Assembly (NCBI RefSeq): GCF_932294415.1
Contig: NC_065544.1
Coordinates: 30,491,710 to 30,555,709, forward strand
Source: Quercus robur
Lineage: Eukaryota; Streptophyta; Magnoliopsida; Fagales; Fagaceae
Length of the DNA: 64,000 bases
Direction of reading: 5' to 3'
Under the pieces are notes generated by a model. It saw only the letters and a program-made list of their open reading frames with translations. It had not been told where the DNA came from and made no database searches. This document shows, piece after piece, positions 23,135 through 34,294 of this stretch. Within the stretch, counting starts at the first letter, position 1; each line of letters begins with the position of its first letter. The position numbers and the translations under genes were made by a program.

Positions 23135-25505
23135 AAAATTATTTGATGATTTATTATTGGTAACAATATTGATGGGTGTGCTGTTGGTTTTTTTTTTTTT
23201 TTTTTTTTTTTTTTATTGATTAATCTTGTAATAGCTAACATGATCGAGCAAAGTGGACTAATTGGCCTTCTTTACTGTGGTTTAGTTGCTCCAGCATCAT
23301 TGTTAATCCTTGTCAGGATTTATGTCTTAGTTGTAGATGCAAGAGAGAGTGAAAAAAAAAAAAATGCTTTGTTGGGTTTTATTATTTGGTACAAATAACA
23401 ATGACGAATAAAAGACTCAAGTCTTACAATAAACGAAACATAACATAGATAGATAAAAGACTAGTCTTATAATAGCTAATGAGTTGAACAAAATGGACAG
23501 TGGTCTAATATATATGCATTGTCTCCCTTTGACTTGGATAAACCCTCATCATTTTTGCTCAGTGTTCAATATGGTTATTTGCTTTATATGATTAGTTGTT
23601 CGATCATTGTTGCCATCATCAATATGTGGACAAAGTATATTTACGTCTTGTTATATTAAAACTGACCATGCAGTAGTATCAGCGGAGTCAGCTAACCACA
23701 CCTTATAGTGATTTGAATTTAAAATTCTTATGGTAATTGTGAATTTATAACCACCATTTACAAATTGAATGAAATAGAATCATCTACTTATTACTAATCA
23801 TCTTCTCCTTTAACCTGATGGCTCCATGGTCTTGTTTAGTTAACACGAGGGCTATGTCACATGATATTCAAATTTTATATTATTCATTACATTTTCGAAT
23901 TCTGGTGGTGCCTGTAGCTGTTGTGTCCATCAAAAGAGAATAAAATTCAAATCATAGCAAGTTATAACATAGATAAATTTATTGTGGTATGGATTTAGAA
24001 ATGAGTACTGAAATGCAGGTAGCAGTAGGTTCTCCTTGCCTGTAAGCCAAATCAATCTGGGTTTCCTGAGAGAGGCAGAGAGAATATCTTCATCAACAAC
24101 AGGCCATCGAAGTTCCATTCATTGAGCCCTCAAAAGAGGTCCATATGATGCTTTTGAGGCAATGAAATTTTGTAAACTCTTGAAATCATAATATCTTTAG
24201 AGTTTGTTCATTCAGTGTACACTTGAAATTCAATTTTCCAAATGAAATTTTGATTGATGAAGTTCTTTTTAAAAAAAAAAAATCTTTTAATTATGTTCTT
24301 TTGCTTCCTATTAATTCTATTCCTATGAGGATTAAAACCTCTACTCTAATGCCTATTGGAGCTTTGGAGTTCCCATCTTTGCTAAACCGAACTAAAATGT
24401 ATTCCCTTATTTGCCATACAAACTATACTGTAGCCATCACTAATCTCCAAGGACTCGAGAGCTTTGAGGTTCTTGATACAGAAATAAGGTTAGATATCCG
24501 GAGGAATTAAATATGAGCACTGCAATCCTACCTTTGCAATTCTCCACTGCAGTAAATGGGTTCAGCACACAATTAATGCATTTCAAATTCTGTTTACCAT
24601 TTTTTACTAATTTCCTGCGCTGCTACACAAATATGATTTTGTGCACATCCAAGAATATTGGCTGTCTGAAGTTCTTGGTTTTTTTTTTTTTTTTCTTCCT
24701 GGTTGTTTTGGATTTCTCTTAAATCTCTTGTACTTCTCATCTTTAAAAAGTTCATACCAAGAGTAAGGAAGATAGTTCATCAAAGTCTAACCAAGCACAC
24801 GCTAACATATGATCAGTCAACTGCTTTGGTGGTTGCCCTCACCCTTTCTTTAAATGAGAGGGAGGATTTATCATCTGGAACAGAATTTAAACCTTGTACC
24901 CTAGATAAGGAGGAGCTTAAATAGTTTTCTAAATTTGGAGATCAAAATCCTGTCCTGTCTTCTGCTAGTTTCTAATGTGGTAGAAAAATATTTTACAATT
25001 TTATGGCCTTTGTTTGTGCAACAAATGGTTAAATGACCAGATTAGGAATACAGTATGCATATTAACACCCGGGATCAATATAAAAAAAGAACCTAGTGTT
25101 TTATGCAGCTGGAGTGAAGAAAAAATTTAAGTAATCAGGAAGTGTACTATGCCAAAACTGACCCAGCTAGACAGATTCAATAATACATCTATATATATAA
25201 AGAATGGTTGTTGTGGAAGTGAATAATTTTGCTATTAAGAGAATAAGACTGTCCCATCAAAAAAAAAAAGAAAAAAGAAAAGAGAATCAGACTGTTGACC
25301 TACAGATTAGGGCAGGGCGTCCCATTTGATCATTTTCTTCTTATTATTCAGATCTAAATTAACTTGCTTTTGTGCTTTTCCTATATTGTATTCAGGCTCT
25401 AACAAGAAAGAATTTAAGGTAGCCTTACATGTTTTAGAATTGAGGAAAGAGAGAAATCATTTTTTTTTTTAAACGGAGGCATCTTACTAGAGGATATGAT
25501 TCACA
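23135..25505. other. Intergenic, no supported gene
   Basis: This stretch holds poly-T tracts (23190-23214, 24678-24692), a 95-codon open frame at 24223-24510 with no recognisable family, and other short frames. I see nothing I would call a gene. Confidence 0.5.
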
Positions 25506-25734
25506 ACAAGATTCTATTGCACTAGATTACACAATCTAGTATTGGTGTCGTGTTGTAAATATACTAATACGAACATTATCCAAACCAGCAAGTTTATCAA
25601 CTTCAGTGAATGCAATCAGCTAAAATTCAAGAGTAAAAAAAACACAGTAACTTTCAGCCAAACATTTTCATATTCATATTTACTGCAACAAGCACAATGG
25701 TTCCTCTGAGAGTGAAATGAACCAAAAATATTGG

Positions 25735-28700
25735 TCAGACCTGCCCAATCCCAACCAATTTATTGTGTAATTGAATCCGAGCCTTGTGTTTCCTCCCATT
25801 ATAGTGCGAAGCCAAGTCATTCTCTCCAGTGCAGTTTGTATTACAGATGTTGCACCTATAATATTCCTCACTAACAGCTTCATTCTTCTGTTCTAGTGCA
25901 CTGTTTGACATTGAAACTCTTTTTTCATGCTCCTCTTTTGAGGGCTGATCAAATATTTTAGCAGTTGAAGCTGAGACACTCATTGAATGGGCATGCTGTT
26001 CACCCTCATTATTTGTAGTTGTACTTTGTTTCCATTCTTTGGTGGATACAGTCTTTTGTGGCTCCTCTATTGGCTGCTCAGTTTTCTGTGTGGTTGAAGC
26101 TGGGACAATATTTGGCTGGTTCTTTGCTTTCAGTGCCACAGTAGTCTTGTGTTTCTTTCCTTGAAGGTGTAAATTTAAGGTTTTCTCATTTAGAACAGTT
26201 AACTGACATATATCACAAGTCCACTCCTTTCGGAGTTTCTTAGGCATGGGAATATCAGGAAGTTCTCTAACTGTTGCAACTGCCACTGCTGTTTCCTCCT
26301 TAGTGGCTGATGTTCTGTTCTCAGTCTGATCAAGGATAGGCTCTGTTAGAACCATCTGGAAATGCAGTGATAACATAAATTAGAAGCAAATCAGTTGTTT
26401 AGTCATTTCCATCCTATTTGTGGAAAAAGCATAAGAATTCCATTGCCAAAAAGAAAACATGACTGAAACAACCTAAAATACTTGATCAATGTTATAGAGA
26501 TCTCTTAATTTAAACATAAAGCATGTACAATACAAATGCAAATGCAAATGATGGTGAGAACTCAATAACAACAAATGATAGTAAAAAAAACCATTCCTTT
26601 TGAGGAATATTTTTCTTTTGGGGGGGGATAGATATGATTGGCTTTGAAAACTACAGAATTGAATTAAAAAAAAAAAGAGTCCAATAGTGCACAAAGCTCC
26701 CACTTTTGTAGGCTCTAGGAGAGATTACTAGTGAGCTGCCCCCATTCTTTCTTTTCTTTTCTTTTTTCAAGTGATCATGAGACTCAAACTTGTGACATTT
26801 CACCTTGGGCTGAAGGCACTTTCCATCACACGAAGGTCATACCCCCTTGATGATTGCTCTTTTGAGTCATTATTTATAACATGATTATGATGCTGACCCT
26901 CCTAATAGTCTAGACTGACCTATACCAGGTAAAAATGTGAAGCCCCTGAGAATGTCCTGCCATTTTAAGTCAGCTATGTTCATTACCACCTTCTGGTTTC
27001 CCACACCTTGATTATTAACCACTCACATTATCAACCCACAGTTTTAAGCATTCAAAGAACCGATTCTCCATGCAAAATACTCATTTTGAAACCCTTCTCA
27101 AAAGATTGGGTTTTCCATAGAGAGTTTTCATAAAGTTGAACAATATACTTCCTAGTGAATATAATACAAAATTATACCTTGACAGTTGGCACTTCCTTTT
27201 TCTCTATTACTTCCATAGATTTATTATCTTTCTGCACAATGTTAGCCTCTTTGCTATTTGACTGCATCAAGAGAAAAGGATTGTAGATTAGCTCATCTAA
27301 AAATTAATTAAAAAAAAAATTGTTATTTCCATTAGGAACATACTTCACAGCTCTTTTTTTCTTCAATAATTAAAGAATAATTGAAATTAGGATTTGTCAT
27401 ATGACTGCCAAAATAGTGAACACTCTATTGATAAGATTCTTTCAAAAGTCTGTGGAATATATCCTTTTATTCATCTAACTAGAACCAATAACAGATGGGC
27501 ATAAGAAAATATTAAAAGACTCATAGTAAATGTTCTAGTTGCATGATTAACATTTAAAGCTTTACCCACTCCACTTCTTTCTTGGCCATAACTGGAATAG
27601 CATCGAACTCTTCCATGCCATGATTAGGCTTTTTGCTTTTTTTCTGAAAAAAATAAGGCAAAATTAGAGACAAAGGTGTGTATCATTAGTCCTTTTTGTC
27701 ACCCACAATGAGATCCGAATAAATATAACAAAAGAAAAGCACATATCGAGTAAAAAAAAATTGTTTATCAAGTTTGGGTATCAGTCTTGTTCCATCTTGT
27801 AAAAAGTTGTAGTTTTCGAATTCTATGTGAGTATGGATTGTGAAGTGTAATGTAAGCATGTGTTGTGTTCCACAGCAGGCATGTACTAAGTCCATCTGGA
27901 TTATACAAGTCACTATGGGAAGCTTTAATTGTGATCAATCCTTTTGGGATATCATGCAAATATGACTAGTTGGGTTGTGGTAATTCCAATTATAAAAACC
28001 CATTTATTTGAATGTCAATTCCAACATATCCAGTTATCTAACTAAGAAAACATTTTTCCAATTGTATATAAAAGTTTGATATAACATTTTATCTTAACTG
28101 AAAGCTAAAAAACATGAAGTGTAATACCTTGGTAGCAATAAGTTCCTCCAGAGCTTCAGGTCCATTCTTGTTTATATATCTCTCTGCCTGAGCTAGAAAG
28201 TTCTCTCTCTTGAATAAGAATTCCTTCCATTTATTGAATTCATCAATGACAACTAGTGGGTTCATGGAGAGGCATGGATGAATAAAGTGATTATAGGCAT
28301 AAATGGCACCTTCGAATTGAGGTACAACCAGCCAGCAGACAATCATTAGCTTAATGCGTGGCCAGAACAGTAACCTGACAATTAAACATGGGAAACAAGA
28401 CATATAATAGACATGTCACATGAATATATGTACACACATCAAGAAAAGACAAAAGCAATAATCTATTCAAGTTAAACATTAAACAATAATCTAGTCAAGT
28501 TAAACATTGGCACATAACACGGTTAATGAAATCCCTCAGATTTATTGTTGAAGCGGCCTAAACACAAGGTGACAGAATTCTGTAATTCAAGAAGTCCAAC
28601 CTATAGCTTTTATATTTGTGAGCTTCAAGCAGTTCCCAAGAACATGAAACGAATATTGAATTTGCACAAACTTTTAGTTTACTCAATTTATTGTTGACAT

Positions 28701-30468
28701 GGAAACAAGTATCATGCAAACAAAGGGTGTAAGAGACCACAACCTTAAAATAGTTAGAGATGGGAACGTAGACATTGATATATGGAAAATTTCATCAAAC
28801 AATGCCATGTAAGCACAACTTGACACGTCATTACAAAAAAGGACAACCTAATGAAAATATAACAACATTCCTCCTCACTCCTTAGACACAATCCATCTTA
28901 GGATGAACAAGGACTAGGGGGCACTTGGCCAAAAGATGACAAGTCTGTACCGAGGCAATATATAAGTGCTCAGGTGTAAAGGATAAGCTCAAACTAGAGG
29001 ACTGAGTGCCATATCCGAGAACTGTTATACACATTGCGGGATCAATAGTTACATGCCCAAAATCACCCTGAGTTATATTCCCATTATGATCATGATATGG
29101 CAGCTAAAATCAAGGAAACTCCTCTGACTTAAGCATCAGTGTAATTAGGCCATGGCCATATTGGTACCTGTCTAAGCTTTCTTTGTTCTTGTAGGTATCC
29201 TACTAGCTAGTCTACCATCTAATTGTTGATTACCATCAGCCATATATCTGTTTCTTTCTGAAGTCTCCACTAAACATATAAAGTTCTTTTTGCTTTTTTT
29301 TGGGGGGGGTTTGGGGAGGCGGGGCTGACCACATAATATGATAACTTCTTCATGATATGCACAATTTTGAGGAAAATGAAGTTGCATTCTTTAACAAGTA
29401 ATCTGAGGAGTACTGGACTCACATGTTGTGTGTATGTGTGCATTTAGAAGCGTATGACTTGCCAAAATTTTAATGCAAGAAAAAAAAAAGTTTGGCATCT
29501 ATATAAATCCACTTACATGAATGTGTGAAATGAAATATGTAGAATTTCAGGTTTAGAAAACATTCAATTTAATATGCATATGATTTAAACAATGCAAAGT
29601 ATAAATCAAAAGACTTTTTTTGGTCCAATTGTCACTCACCAATCTATTAACTTGCAAGAATTCTTTGAATAAATGAATTTGATCAGAAAAAGATATTCAT
29701 GAAAGTATGTGTGTTCATCCTGTCAAATCTCGCTGCATATCCTTGTGAGTGATTATTAGTAAGCTGATTTAAGTACCCAATTGATCTTACACATCAAATA
29801 ATCTTTAGTAATAATATCCCTGTTCATGTCGTTAGTTCTTCAAACAGAGTGCAAAATCGAACAAATTTACATCACATTCCAAAAATAAAGGTTTTCTATG
29901 AGATTTATTTCACACAAATGTTGATTGCAATTTGCAAATCATTTTCTCTTTTGTTTTCTTGGCACTCATGCAGAGCTAGACACTGGAATGCAGGGCAAAG
30001 TTACCTTACAAGATACTTCAAGAAAGCATTCTCAAAGAGTGAAATCAAAGAGAAGACAATCCAATATGTGACCAACTTCTTAGTCTCTGAATTTGAATTG
30101 TTCTCAATTGCTCGGATGGAAGCACATCTGTTAAGAAAATGTATGGTAACCCAGATCATGTTCACGCACCAAAAGTAACACTTGCGTGTGTGTTTGTGTG
30201 AGAGAGAGAGAGAGACTTACAAAGGATACCCCAAAGCAAAGAAAGGCCTGCAAGTAAAACACAAACAAAAAGCAGAGAGAACACTATTAAAAAAATTTAA
30301 CTTCATCAAATATTGTTAAAGAAATGAAATGTAATATTTCTATCATTCTTTTAAGCAGAAGAAATATTCTCTCCCCTTCTGCACAAAAATCAAGTGGTGA
30401 CAAAATGTATACCATGAAAGGACATCAAGGAATTTCAGTGCAAAAATGAGAATACCCAGTAGACTCAT
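25735..30468 (-). CDS. HVA22/TB2-DP1 domain protein with two C-terminal U1-type C2H2 zinc fingers, copy 2 (seven exons)
   Basis: Exons on the minus strand: 30468-30413, 30247-30221, 30127-30005, 28374-28128, 27643-27566, 27261-27178 and 26355-25735. The joined frame is open for 411 codons plus TGA. The protein starts MSLLGILIFALKFLDVLSWP and runs through PFFALGYPLCASI, an ISLFENAFLKYLV segment and CWLVVPQFEGA, all within the HVA22 domain. The central exons (KKSKKPNHGMEEF, SNSKEANIVQKDNK) are Lys/Glu-rich. Two fingers (CDIC...HLQGKKH and CNIC...HYNGRKH) have C-x2-C-x12-H-x5-H spacing. Relative to copy 1 it keeps the more conventional LDVLSWP N-terminus, where copy 1 has LYVLSWP. Exon lengths differ only in exon 1 (+3 nt) and the last exon (-15 nt), all in multiples of three, which suggests selection on both frames. 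Membrane location and RNA binding are inferred from the families. Confidence 0.85.
30221..30247 (-). other. 27-nt micro-exon (exon 2) of HVA22/zinc-finger copy 2
   Basis: Encodes PFFALGYPL with flanking split codons, between a CTTGCAG acceptor and a TTT|GTAAGT donor. It has the same size and phase as 7425-7451. Confidence 0.82.
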
Positions 30469-30514
30469 CTTGAAATAGAACTAATCTTTTTGGATTTCTC
30501 AGCTTGAATCTCAA

Positions 30515-30517
<3 letters not shown>

Positions 30518-30551
<34 letters not shown>
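30518..30551. repeat. (TA)n tract about 50 bp upstream of the copy 2 start codon
   Basis: About 16 TA units lie at the position where copy 1 has only four or five (7659-7669), in the presumed 5' leader or core promoter. Confidence 0.85.
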
Positions 30552-30554
<3 letters not shown>

Positions 30555-31242
30555 GAGTAAAGATGTGGAAAGGCATAAATGTGAAAGAAAGGAAAAGCAA
30601 ATATATTGGGCCGGAAAGTGGAAGGAGGAAACTTCAACAAAAGTAAAAAGCCATTTCAGAGGAAAGTCCAACAGTCGCTTTCAGAGTCTTAAGGATTTCC
30701 TCATGGACCCGAGTTTCAGGACATTTTACGTTGTTGTTGTTGTTGTTGTTGTTTTTTTTTTTTTAAAGAACATATTAAGGCACCAATCAGTTTTTGATGT
30801 AGGCAGATATTGAACATCTAGAACTCTTATTTAATTATCAGAAATTTTACCAGTTGAATTAACTGAAATTCACGATATTTTATATTGGTTAAACAATAAC
30901 AGTTTTCAATGTTCAAACAACATTACACATATTTTTACACATTTTTCTACCTACACATATTTCTAAAAAATATAAATAACGTTAAGAGAATATTACCAAA
31001 CAAACTCTATATGTAGGGCTAAACTTAGTACTTACAAACTTTTTTACACAGTTTTAAATCCACTTCAAAAAGTACCTGACTTGAAATCATGATATTCATC
31101 TTAAAAATCACGATTTCAATTGCTTTTGAGAGTTTGTAATTTGTATAAAATTGTGTAAAACTGTTTGTGTATAATAAACATTACTCTGGTAAGAATGTGG
31201 ACACTAAATTCCAACGGAAAAAATACTCATAATTTCAAACTT

Positions 31243-31244
<2 letters not shown>

Positions 31245-31282
<38 letters not shown>
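31245..31282. repeat. Poly-T tract
   Basis: About 38 T lie upstream of gene copy 2, at a position comparable to the poly-T at 8320-8362 in unit 1. Confidence 0.9.
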
Positions 31283-31283
<1 letters not shown>

Positions 31284-31621
31284 GAGAGGGTTTTCAAACT
31301 TGGTATTGGTTGTTCACATCTTTTAAGTATGTCCACACTCATAGACTACCGACCATATAGATTACCAAGTTCAATGCCCCTTCCAATTGCATGTTAGAAT
31401 TCTCTTCGTAAGTCCTGATTCCTAAGTGAAGTAGGTATAAACTACATTGCAGCAATTTTTCGGTGCATTTGGTATAATCTCTGGAACCCAAAGCAGTTTT
31501 ATAAAAGGGATCCAGGACAGAGACGGTGGGTTTGTTAATGGCTCTCTAAATAGTTGTGGAAATGGTGCGAACTGCAAAACAAAGTTTAACCATAAAATGT
31601 TCTTGGGGTTGGATAAATGAA

Positions 31622-31664
31622 GAGTTCTCGTTTCAAGGCCATGATTTAAAGTTGAATAAATTTT
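31622..31664. repeat. Left arm of inverted repeat flanking the LINE
   Basis: The last 26 bp (31639-31664, starting CCATGATTTAAAG) are perfectly inverted at 33077-33102, with weaker matching for about 17 bp more. Confidence 0.88.
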
Positions 31665-31764
31665 AAGGTCTAAATTTTGTCATCTCATTTAAAATTGAAT
31701 TATGGTAAAAAATTTAATTGTAGTTAAAGTAAACTAGAATTAATGATTGGCAAAATCTAAGCCT

Positions 31765-33080
31765 CAAAATCTAAGCCTCAAATTTATTTCCCATGGTCTC
31801 TTCCCTCATTGACCCGGCCACAAAATGGTGGAGAGTTGATGTTATTAGAGCAACCTTCCTTCCCTTTGAAGCTGAAACAATCCTAAAATTGCCTCTTAGT
31901 CAAAGCTTGCCTGAAGACAAATTAATTTGGATGGGGAACAGACGTGGGGAGTTCACTGTGAAGAGCGCTTACCACTTTGCCCACTGCTTGCTTGAAGAAA
32001 AGGATGTTGTGGGAAGCTCTATGGGAGATCCTCTCATGCCCCTTTGGAAGTGTTTGTGGCATCTCAACCTCCCTGCAAAGATTAAAATCTTTGCTTGGAG
32101 GGCTTGTGTCAATGGGCTGCCTTCCAAGGAAAAGTTGCGCTCCCGTGGCATTTTTACCAGCAATGTATGTCCGATTTGCAATGGGGGAATTGAATCTATT
32201 CATCATGCTTTATTACATTGTGAGTTTGCTTCCCAGGTTTGGAATCTTTGGTGTGATGGGCTGCAACCGATCCAAAGGAGCAATTGGGCTCTCCCTGATG
32301 TGGCCATGTTCATTCTTGCTCACAAGCCTTCTCAAGATCTTGAATTTTTCTTCACTGCTGCTTGGGCTATCTGGTATAACAGAAACAGAGTTGTTCATGA
32401 AGGCAAGTGCTTTTCCCCTTTACGGGTCTGGCAGATGGCTAGAAGTTCCATGGAGGACTTCTCTGATGCAGCAACCATTGATTTTTCTGCTCCTAGGCCG
32501 TCTCTTGCTGGTTGCTGGTCCCCTCCACCTCCTGGTGTTTTCAAGATTAATGTGGATGGTGCCTCTTCGGACCTTGATGGATCCTCTAGTATTGGAGTCA
32601 TCTTTAGAGATTGCAATGGTGAAACTTTTGCTGCCCTCTGCAAACCTCTTCAGTCCCACTTCCCAGCGGAATTAACGGAAGTCCTTGCTTTGGAGCAAGG
32701 TATTTTGCTCGCCCAAGATTTGCGGCTCACTCATGTGATGTTTGAAAGTGATGCTTCCAATGTGATTGATGCTGTCAACGATTCTGCCTTAGGGACTCCA
32801 TTTGGGCACATTATTCAGGACATTATCCAAGCCAAAGAAACTTTTTCTTTTTGCTCTTTTAGGCACCTAAACCGAGCTTCTAATTATGCAGCTCATGAGC
32901 TTGCTCTCTTTGCCCGTAGGAATGGATCTCATCATTTGTGGAAAGGGGTTACTCCCTCCTTTTTAGATTCAACTGTACAAGCAGATTTACTGCTCTATTA
33001 GTCCTGAACAGCAGGCTTCTTTCTGTAATCTCCTTCTTTGTTTGCAATTAAATCTTTGTTCCTTTTCAAAAAAAAAAAAA
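31765..33080 (+). mobile_element. 5'-truncated L1-type LINE with poly-A tail
   Basis: Contains the 3' part of ORF2 (31793-33001), a short 3' UTR and an A-tract (33069-33080). The start is set by the shift from AT-rich host DNA to coding sequence near a duplicated CTCAAAATCTAAGCCTC; the exact 5' junction is unclear. It lies about 1.3 kb upstream of HVA22/zinc-finger copy 2, in the opposite orientation, and is absent from unit 1. Confidence 0.82.
31793..33001 (+). CDS. LINE ORF2 C-terminal fragment: zf-RVT plus RNase H-like (RVT_3), 402 codons open
   Basis: Residues about 45-160 form the zf-RVT region (FTVKSAYHFAHCL, then WHLNLPAKIKIFAWRACVNG and CPICNGGIESIHHALLHC). Residues about 245-385 form the RNase H domain with KINVDGASS (catalytic Asp), ELTEVLALEQG (Glu) and FESDASNVIDAV (Asp). 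The reverse transcriptase and endonuclease domains are missing, as expected for a 5'-truncated insert. The frame probably extends upstream of the first Met in the parental element. It is fully open, unlike every other retroelement frame in the window, so the insertion is comparatively young. It has no likely host function. Confidence 0.85.
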   Translation: MVSSLIDPATKWWRVDVIRATFLPFEAETILKLPLSQSLPEDKLIWMGNRRGEFTVKSAYHFAHCLLEEKDVVGSSMGDPLMPLWKCLWHLNLPAKIKIFAWRACVNGLPSKEKLRSRGIFTSNVCPICNGGIESIHHALLHCEFASQVWNLWCDGLQPIQRSNWALPDVAMFILAHKPSQDLEFFFTAAWAIWYNRNRVVHEGKCFSPLRVWQMARSSMEDFSDAATIDFSAPRPSLAGCWSPPPPGVFKINVDGASSDLDGSSSIGVIFRDCNGETFAALCKPLQSHFPAELTEVLALEQGILLAQDLRLTHVMFESDASNVIDAVNDSALGTPFGHIIQDIIQAKETFSFCSFRHLNRASNYAAHELALFARRNGSHHLWKGVTPSFLDSTVQADLLLY

Positions 33081-33119
33081 TTTATTCAACTTTAAATCAT
33101 GGTGTTGAAATGGACGCTC
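33077..33119. repeat. Right arm of inverted repeat flanking the LINE
   Basis: Inverted copy of 31622-31664 that begins directly within and after the poly-A tail. Confidence 0.88.
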
Positions 33120-34285
33120 TCTATTCAAGTGAAATAGAGAGGATCCAAATCTGTTTTTGAGATTATTTCTAAACTCATTATTTGAAAAGTGATTAAGCTC
33201 TCTAATCTTTGTAACATGTGACCAGAAGAGTAGGCAAACAAAACACGATAACACTATCACCCTTCTTGTAAGTTGATTTTGGTTGTGTTATCCCAAAATG
33301 TTTCGTTTTATTGCTGATATAGTGATATGGGATCATATACATCTCGCTTGGGGTTTCCTTCACTTCCACCTTTTGTAGTCTTGTTTATTTGTTTCACTTT
33401 GGTTGGGTGAAAAAGGCAAGAATGGAAAATGAAGGATAAAAAATGGAAATTTGTTTATCCTACTCTTGTATAATATGGGTATAAGTATAACAATAAATTT
33501 ATTAAAATTACATTTTCTATCATTTCACTTTTCTATCCTCGTTATGAAATACACGTTAGAGAAACTTGAAGCATTTGTTATCCTTCCATTTTTTTTTGTC
33601 ATTTCTTTATTTTCTATCATTTCACTTTTCTATCCTCCCAACCAAACGGAAACAAAACTCCTTGCTTATATTATATAAAGGATCTCTCATTTTCTTTTGT
33701 AACTAATGTTTTGAATATAACATTATATAGAATGTCATTTAAAACTTTATAAATTATGTAGCATTAGATATATATTTTTGGATTGGAAGAAATAAGGGTT
33801 GGTCACTAAAATTGACCTACTAATCATGTTTAGTCCCTAAAGTTTCAAACTAGCATGATCGATCCCCAAAGTTAAAAAAGTGCAACTTCTGTCAATTTTC
33901 TTATCTAAGTGTCTAACTGAGCAATAAGGTGATATTTTTAAATGATGTAGTACCTTATTTTATATTTAAAATTATACAAAACTATATTTTGATCCAAACC
34001 CATTTAAAGTGGTCTCCTCACCCAATTCAAGCAAATTAGCCCACCCAATTCAAACAAATTAAGCAATTGCAAACCCAACACACTCAAATTCAAACATAGC
34101 AAACCCAAAGTAATCTGTTGGATTTTGATTAAGTAGAGAATTTATGGGTTTGATGCTTGTTTCCTTGCTGGTCTGGCTTGTATGATCCTACTGTAAAGAA
34201 TCGTTCACTTTTTTTTTTTTTTTTCCTTTCTAAATGGTTGATTAAATGTGTGTATATGCAATGTTGTGTGTAGAATTAAGTATCA
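33120..34285. other. Intergenic, no feature seen
   Basis: AT-rich, with a duplicated TTTCTATCATTTCACTTTTC phrase (about 33515 and 33608). No gene or element ends were recognised. Confidence 0.5.
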
Positions 34286-34294
34286 TATAATTAA

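Larger units (their letters stand above)
25506..31610. repeat. Segmental duplication, unit 2
   Basis: Direct copy of 2865-8660. Exons, introns and upstream DNA align in order. Differences include an expanded (TA)n tract before the ATG, a longer intron 3, and private insertions in the upstream half. Confidence 0.85.

Noticed and set aside
24223..24510. 95-codon plus-strand frame
   Set aside because: No recognisable domain, no neighbouring exon and no composition shift; likely chance.
29849..30178. 109-codon plus-strand frame
   Set aside because: Antisense to exon 3 of the HVA22/zinc-finger copy 2, which reads clearly on the minus strand with splice sites.
31977..32675. 232-codon plus-strand frame overlapping the LINE
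   Set aside because: Out-of-frame shadow of the RNase H/zf-RVT coding frame at 31793-33001.
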